NCBI GenBank assembly: GCA_022385805.1
Contig: MU277760.1
Location: 51,924-98,003 of the forward strand
Reading direction: 5' to 3'
Source of the DNA: Pilatotrama ljubarskyi
Lineage: Eukaryota > Basidiomycota > Agaricomycetes > Polyporales > Polyporaceae
Length of the DNA stretch: 46,080 nucleotides
Positions 41,921 through 46,080 of the stretch are shown piece by piece. A model generated the notes under the pieces. It had not been told where the DNA came from and ran no database searches. It was given only the letters and a program-made list of their open reading frames with translations. Made by a program: the position numbers and the translations under genes. The stretch's first letter is position 1; each line of letters opens with the position of its first letter.

Positions 41921-43499
41921 AGTACCCTGACTTTCTCTCGGCCGCGCATTCTGAGGCTCGCAGGCAGGTGTATTAGTAGAGCGATAAATGTATGTGTAAC
42001 TCAATTCCGTATGCCCCACCGGCGTGCATCTAGCGGACCACCCAAGGAAGACGAGACTATTGATGGTCCAGATACGTCTCCGCGAGCATGCCGCAAGACC
42101 CGTCCGCTGCCCTACCCGGCACGATTACGGCCTACAGCGTCCACCTATCCTCTGCGATGACACGCAGTCAGAGAGGCGGCGCGCTGCAGCAAGCCCACGC
42201 GCCCCAACGGCGCGAACACGGAGGTGATAACGACGCTGTGGGTGTGCGCGAGATGATCGCTCGCTCGACCCACATGCGCTTAGCCATCGCGCTACTTTGT
42301 GGTGCTTCTTGCGGCTTCAGCAAAAGTGCGCGGTTGGTCCATACCTATGCAGAGGTATGCAGTCCCCACCGGGGCCTGCTGCATTCTCTACCCAGAAGGT
42401 AGCGGTATGCAGCCGCCGAGCACAGGAACACTTCGTTCATACAGATTCGGCCGCCGGATGCATCCCGTATCAGCGGCGCTCGACTTCGTCGCCGGCGAGC
42501 ATGTTCTACAAGGGCTGCTCAATTCTTAGAACTCAGTTCATTTCAATTCTTAGAACTCAGTTCATTTCAACTCGTCGTCTCAGTTGGATTTCTGTACAAG
42601 CTGTAAGCGAGACTTGTCGAATGGCTGAGAAATGAAGAGGGGCAAAATTGATTTTATCTTTCGCCAATACTCTAAGAAGGCGCGAGACTTTCAGCCTCCT
42701 TGCGTCGCCACGATGTCCGGATGGGTACCCCACAGGAGGAGTTCGGTGGCTCCGCCTATTCGGAAACAATGGCCTTGTAGGTTCTCCAGTCCCGAGGCCG
42801 TCCAGACTTCGTTGCATCGACCCAGGAACCAGGATCGCGTCATTGGCGCCCACATGCCCCCGGCCGTCTCGAACGCGAAGAATCACTGCATTCAAGACCC
42901 CTGAATTCAATGGTTTGATTAGCTCTGGAAAGGTGTAAATAAGTCAGTTCCTCGGACTCTGAGCTGCCGTGTTACACACAACAGCGGATAGGTGCGCGTA
43001 TTCACGAGAAACAGTGAAAAAGCAGCTTTTAGACCCGTGTGAGCTTGTCTGATACTCCTTGAGGTCGAATACGAGCGTGTAGGTATGAATAGCTCCTCTA
43101 CTCACATCCTTCAATTCGATAGATAACAAATTGGGATTATTCGCTGATATAACCCTATCCGGTCGTCCTGATAACCCAGTATGATGCGCGAAATGAAAAA
43201 CTGATTATTGCGGAATGCAGCGGACTATATAATACATGGCAGAGAGAGCGAAAGCTTGTACGAGAACATGTTACACAGCGGGAACATCCCGGGGGCGCAC
43301 CTACACTCCGCAGAATGATATGAGTAGCTTCCTAAGTGACATGTAAACGGGATGGTCACGACTCACTACGTGTGCTTGACAAAGACAGGATGGCCTACCT
43401 GACATATTACCCTTCGTATTCATGGCTTAGGCTTAGCTCATTCTAGCTATAAGGGTTAGCGCGCTGTCTCTAGGAGCATATATGCACTCGGGACTTACA
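41921..43499. other. Gene-poor, AT-richer stretch
   Basis: No gene is recognised. Base composition is visibly more AT-rich than in the genes to the left, especially after 42.5 kb. One short tandem duplication is annotated separately. Confidence 0.4.
42521..42568. repeat. 24-bp perfect tandem duplication
   Basis: The unit AATTCTTAGAACTCAGTTCA plus TTTC occurs twice with no spacer. It contains the imperfect palindrome TTCTTAGAA. Confidence 0.9.
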
Positions 43500-43720
43500 T
43501 TTTGAGCCTCTACCATGCCTCACTCCTTGTCGTTGATGGATTCCGCGACCAAATTGACGAAAACTCGCTGAGTGAGTGTATTACGAGGTACAGGCAGTGA
43601 GACTTACCGTGAATGCCTCGGATTGCACGCTGCTGTAGATGGTGAGGACAGGCACTGGAGAGGGAGAGGGAGGAGGAATTGGCTGCAGAGGACGTGAGGC
43701 GGCGGGTGGTTGTCATGGTT
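43500..43720 (-). other. Possible terminal exons of an unidentified gene
   Basis: On the minus strand, VPVLTIYSSVQSEAFT ends at a GT donor (gtaagtctcac). After a 44-bp intron ending cactcag the frame continues RVFVNLVAESINDKE and a stop. Both pieces look like real protein, but no start codon or domain was found upstream, so this could equally be a remnant. Confidence 0.3.
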
Positions 43721-43809
43721 CGAGACGAAGAGATGTCAGATATGGACTTGGAATCTGGGGGCTCTTTATGGGGCACGAGATGGGCGGAGGTCCTCATATG
43801 GCGCAACAA

Positions 43810-44158
43810 CCCTGAGCCCTACTGCTGCTCAAGCTAGTAAGAAGGTGTGCATATGTGAGAGGAGGTAACATATCCGAAGCTCGGAATTGTTGAGTTACGC
43901 GTAAATCGAGAGTAGCTGAGAGGAGCAAGCATATTCGTAGACTCTCAACCATTCAAAGAGGGCGCCTTTTCGCGAACTATGAGTAAGTGCGGCAAGCCCA
44001 GCTAGTCACACTTTCTCACACCTATCTGCATTGATTCGCATTTGCGAATTGGATGGGCACTCATAAATTGCGAATAGCACCCCTCCACAAACGTGTGTCT
44101 ACGGGCCCCTTGAATGCAGTGAATGGCGAGCTTGATGGAGAGGGACTTCAGTTTGGTC
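43810..44158. other. Non-coding stretch
   Basis: No gene or repeat is recognised. This is the AT-richer sequence leading into the CTTGCAAG-rich repeat. Confidence 0.3.
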
Positions 44159-44487
44159 CTTGCAAGCCCATCGTGCCCCGCACAACGCGGACTTGCAAGT
44201 CCCCGGCGCTTAACCCCCAAGGGAAGGTAAGCGCGAGCCAACGAAAGGAACATTAAGCGCGCGCTAAGTGAAATCAGCCAAGAAATCTCGCGGCGGTGCG
44301 TAGTCGAACCAGCGGACCCGACAGACAAGTCGGGCACTGCGACCACTGCACCACCGTTCCTTGTACAACTGAGGCTTGTGTAGCTCTAGGTACCCTTTTT
44401 CTCCCAGGTATCCCCTACTCCGCGCAATCTGTGGCCCTCGAGACTCCCGCTTGCAAGTCCCCGCCTTGCAAGCCCGTACCTTGCAAG
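44159..44487. repeat. CTTGCAAG palindrome cluster
   Basis: The 8-bp palindrome CTTGCAAG occurs at 44159, 44192, 44450, 44465 and 44480. Each is followed by CCC or TCCCC, or by a variant of these. The cluster surrounds the tRNA-like sequence at 44280-44362, so both may belong to one repeat element. Confidence 0.7.
44280..44362 (-). mobile_element. tRNA-derived sequence (SINE-like head)
   Basis: On the minus strand GGTGGTGCAGTGGTCGCAG (A box), a 6-bp arm CCCGAC/GTCGGG and GCTGGTTCGACTAC (B box) follow each other at tRNA spacing. The anticodon loop would be only six bases and the acceptor ends do not pair, so this is not a working tRNA gene. Confidence 0.5.
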
Positions 44488-44627
44488 CCAGGCAGTGTCC
44501 AGCTGCTCCTACAATCAGACTCGACCAGCACTACGACAAAAAGACAGCAAGGTGATTGTGCGTTAGTATGTGATAGCGCCACATACCATCTTTGACGCCT
44601 CTGTTCAGTGCGAGCTTATCATCTCAC

Positions 44628-45192
44628 TGTCACGATCCGTGCCACCAGGGAACGTGACCTCCGCCGGAACTCCGGCAGGAGTTCCGGACGGGACTTCCTC
44701 GGACGTCCGTGCTTTCCTTCCTTAGTAGTCTTTGCGCTTTTTCTTTGTTGACGTCATATCTCTTCTTATCAGTTTATCCCTTTCTCTTGTCTTGCGTCAC
44801 TAGGCCTCGGAGTTCCTGGAACTCTGACGACTATGACGTAGGGCCCTTCCTTATCTGTCGGGGCCACTTAGTATAAATAGCCGAGCTGGTAGTAGTGTTT
44901 GCCTCAGTTCGGACACCTCGTTGTTACCTCATTACTTACCGGCTTACCCTCGGATCCCTCTGTACTTATCCGCAATCCACTCCCCTTCTTTCCATGACTC
45001 CGTCGGAACTCCGTCTCTCCTCTGTCTCCTTGTCGGTACCCTCTTGTAAATAGGGGACACTAGACGAGATCGCTCAGGGCGTTGTTAATAACTTCGCCGA
45101 AGTCCCCACCCCCGTGTTGTAGCCGGACTCCGTCTGGAACTCTGGAACTCCATTACTCCGTCTGCTCGCCGACTACGGCACGCGTCCTAACA
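44628..45192 (+). repeat. Putative 5' LTR (TG...CA, about 565 bp)
   Basis: The boundaries are inferred from TGTCACG at the left and CCTAACA at the right, just before the leader and gag start. A TATA box (gtataaatag, 44871-44880) lies inside at a sensible place for U3. The second LTR is outside the window, so the ends are not proven. No standard tRNA primer site is evident right after 45192. Confidence 0.55.
44664..44687. repeat. 10-bp perfect hairpin in the LTR
   Basis: CCGGAACTCC and GGAGTTCCGG are separated by GGCA. Further GGAACTCC/GGAGTTCC words recur across the LTR (near 44810-44825, 45003 and 45135-45150). Confidence 0.85.
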
Positions 45193-45223
45193 GTGTGTCC
45201 GAACTCACACTGAGGGTCTCGTC

Positions 45224-46018
45224 ATGTCCACGGAACCCGAAGGTGCTTGGTCCGGATTCACTGCACACCATATTCGGGTCTCGACCCAGAACTCCACTCC
45301 CGTCACTCCTACGCGTCCCGCGGGTTCCCAGAACATCCTTGACGTTTCCACTCAATCCCCCCTGGCCGAGTCGCAAATCGGATCTCCGGCGGCGGGCCCG
45401 TCCCGCCTGCCCAGAGCTCCACTTCTCGGTTTCCCCGACCCTACCCAAGCCCCTGCTCCGGCTCCTCTGAACCCGCGGACGTCTCCCAACAACCCCTTCC
45501 TGTCTCCGTGAGCAGCTAGCGTGCCTGCCGGTCCAGCCCCGAAACCCCGTGATCCACCTCCTTATCTTCTCACTCCTTCCGTTCCGTATTCCAACCCCCA
45601 ACGGGAGCTGGCCCAGGCAATGTTGCTCCTTGGGCAGACGCTCCAGGTTACCCAGGCCTCCTCCGCTGTGTCTTCCGGAACTCCGTCATCATCCGAACGG
45701 AACAACGTCCGGGAGCCTGACCAGTTCGACGGGTCGGATCCCTCGAAACTCTGTTCATTCTTCACGCAGCTGGAGCTGGTCTTCAAGGCTCGCCCTAGGA
45801 TGTTCGATACCGACAAGAAGAAAGTCACCTACGCCATTTCCTACCTCAAGGGGATGGCCCTCGCCTGGTTCGAACCGTACCTCCTAGAGCACGAGTCGGA
45901 TAACCCGCCGGAATTCCTGCACCCCTACGAGGTGTTCCAGGAGGAACTCTGGGTCAACTTTGGTCTGTACGATGTCACCGGACAGGCTGAACATGACCTT
46001 GAGAACCTATCTATATAA
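45224..46018 (+). pseudogene. Retrotransposon gag, interrupted
   Basis: This is the structural protein of a Ty3/gypsy-type element. It starts MSTEPEGAWSGFTAHH. A Pro/Ser-rich N-terminal third is followed by an in-frame TGA at 45509-45511, after which the same frame continues with ASVPAGPAPKPRDPP. The capsid-like part (ELAQAMLLLGQTLQ, FTQLELVFKARPRMFDTDKK, LKGMALAWFEPY, FQEELWVNFGLYD) ends at a TAA (46016-46018), earlier than expected for this family. No zinc knuckle is reached inside the window. One stop and an early end suggest a decayed copy. Confidence 0.7.
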
Positions 46019-46041
46019 TCCGGGCACTGAACCTTCAGTGC

Positions 46042-46065
46042 CGGAAGTAAGGTCGGAAGTAAGGT
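46042..46065. repeat. 12-bp tandem duplication
   Basis: CGGAAGTAAGGT occurs twice without spacer, just after the premature gag stop. It may mark the rearrangement that ended the frame. Confidence 0.85.
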
Positions 46066-46080
46066 CATACCTCCGTTGTT

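Larger units (their letters stand above)
44628..46080 (+). mobile_element. Ty3/gypsy-type LTR retrotransposon, 5' part (runs off the window)
   Basis: A putative LTR starting TGTCACGATCC is followed by a gag region with the Ty3/gypsy capsid signature (FDGSDPSKL, then AISYLKGMALAWFEPYL). Protease, reverse transcriptase and integrase would lie beyond the window, and their presence is unknown. Confidence 0.75.

Noticed and set aside
44280..44362. Possible tRNA gene on the minus strand
   Set aside because: The anticodon loop has six bases and the acceptor ends do not pair.
1..46080. CRISPR arrays, bacterial operons or rRNA genes
   Set aside because: No regularly spaced repeats, ribosome-binding-site-led operons or rRNA sequence were seen. 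The gene structure is eukaryotic throughout.

Overview
This window is nuclear DNA from a filamentous basidiomycete, probably a mushroom-forming Agaricomycete. The evidence is GC-rich genes cut by many 45-80 bp GT-AG introns, F-box and FunK1-type kinase families, a macrofage-activating-glycoprotein-like GPI protein, and fungal Tc1/mariner and Ty3/gypsy elements. There are no bacterial operons, CRISPR arrays or rRNA genes. One assembly gap of 980 N lies at 19002-19981.

Layout. 0.5-4.3 kb: a Zn2Cys6 transcription factor whose zinc cluster is completed by a 6-nt microexon. 5.0-11.2 kb: four F-box/LRR-like paralogs, two intact (one per strand) and two decayed. 11.2-12.7 kb: an unrecognised 474-aa protein. 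13.3-16.3 kb: ORC1 (BAH, AAA+ and winged helix; 8 exons). 16.6-31.7 kb: an accessory block built from a locally expanded family I cannot assign to any known family. It has short hydrophilic N-termini (often starting MSQxSL) followed, in most members, by a four-helix membrane domain. I count five loci with the membrane domain and two soluble paralogs that stop before or at it, most with a TATA box 75-190 bp upstream. Mobile DNA has invaded the block: a Tc1/mariner element with TA target duplication (18705-20308, containing the gap), and a 2307-bp element with about 38-bp terminal inverted repeats and a 4-bp ATCT duplication (24713-27019). The second element splits one family member in two and carries two divergent tRNA-derived SINE-like sequences.

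31.8-41.2 kb is conserved housekeeping sequence: a mitochondrial carrier of the Leu5/SLC25A42 (CoA) type, the meiotic recombination factor Hop2, a GPI-anchored glycoprotein, and a C2-C2-EF-hand phosphatidylserine decarboxylase. 41.4-46.1 kb is gene-poor: a FunK1 kinase remnant, a tRNA-like repeat with CTTGCAAG motifs, and the 5' end of a Ty3/gypsy LTR retrotransposon with an interrupted gag, running off the window.

The conserved genes act separately (replication initiation, meiotic recombination, mitochondrial transport, phospholipid synthesis). The biology most worth following is the accessory membrane-protein cluster and how transposons, truncation and inverted duplication have reshaped it. 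Exon coordinates come from reading splice sites and frames by eye; no transcript data or database search was available.
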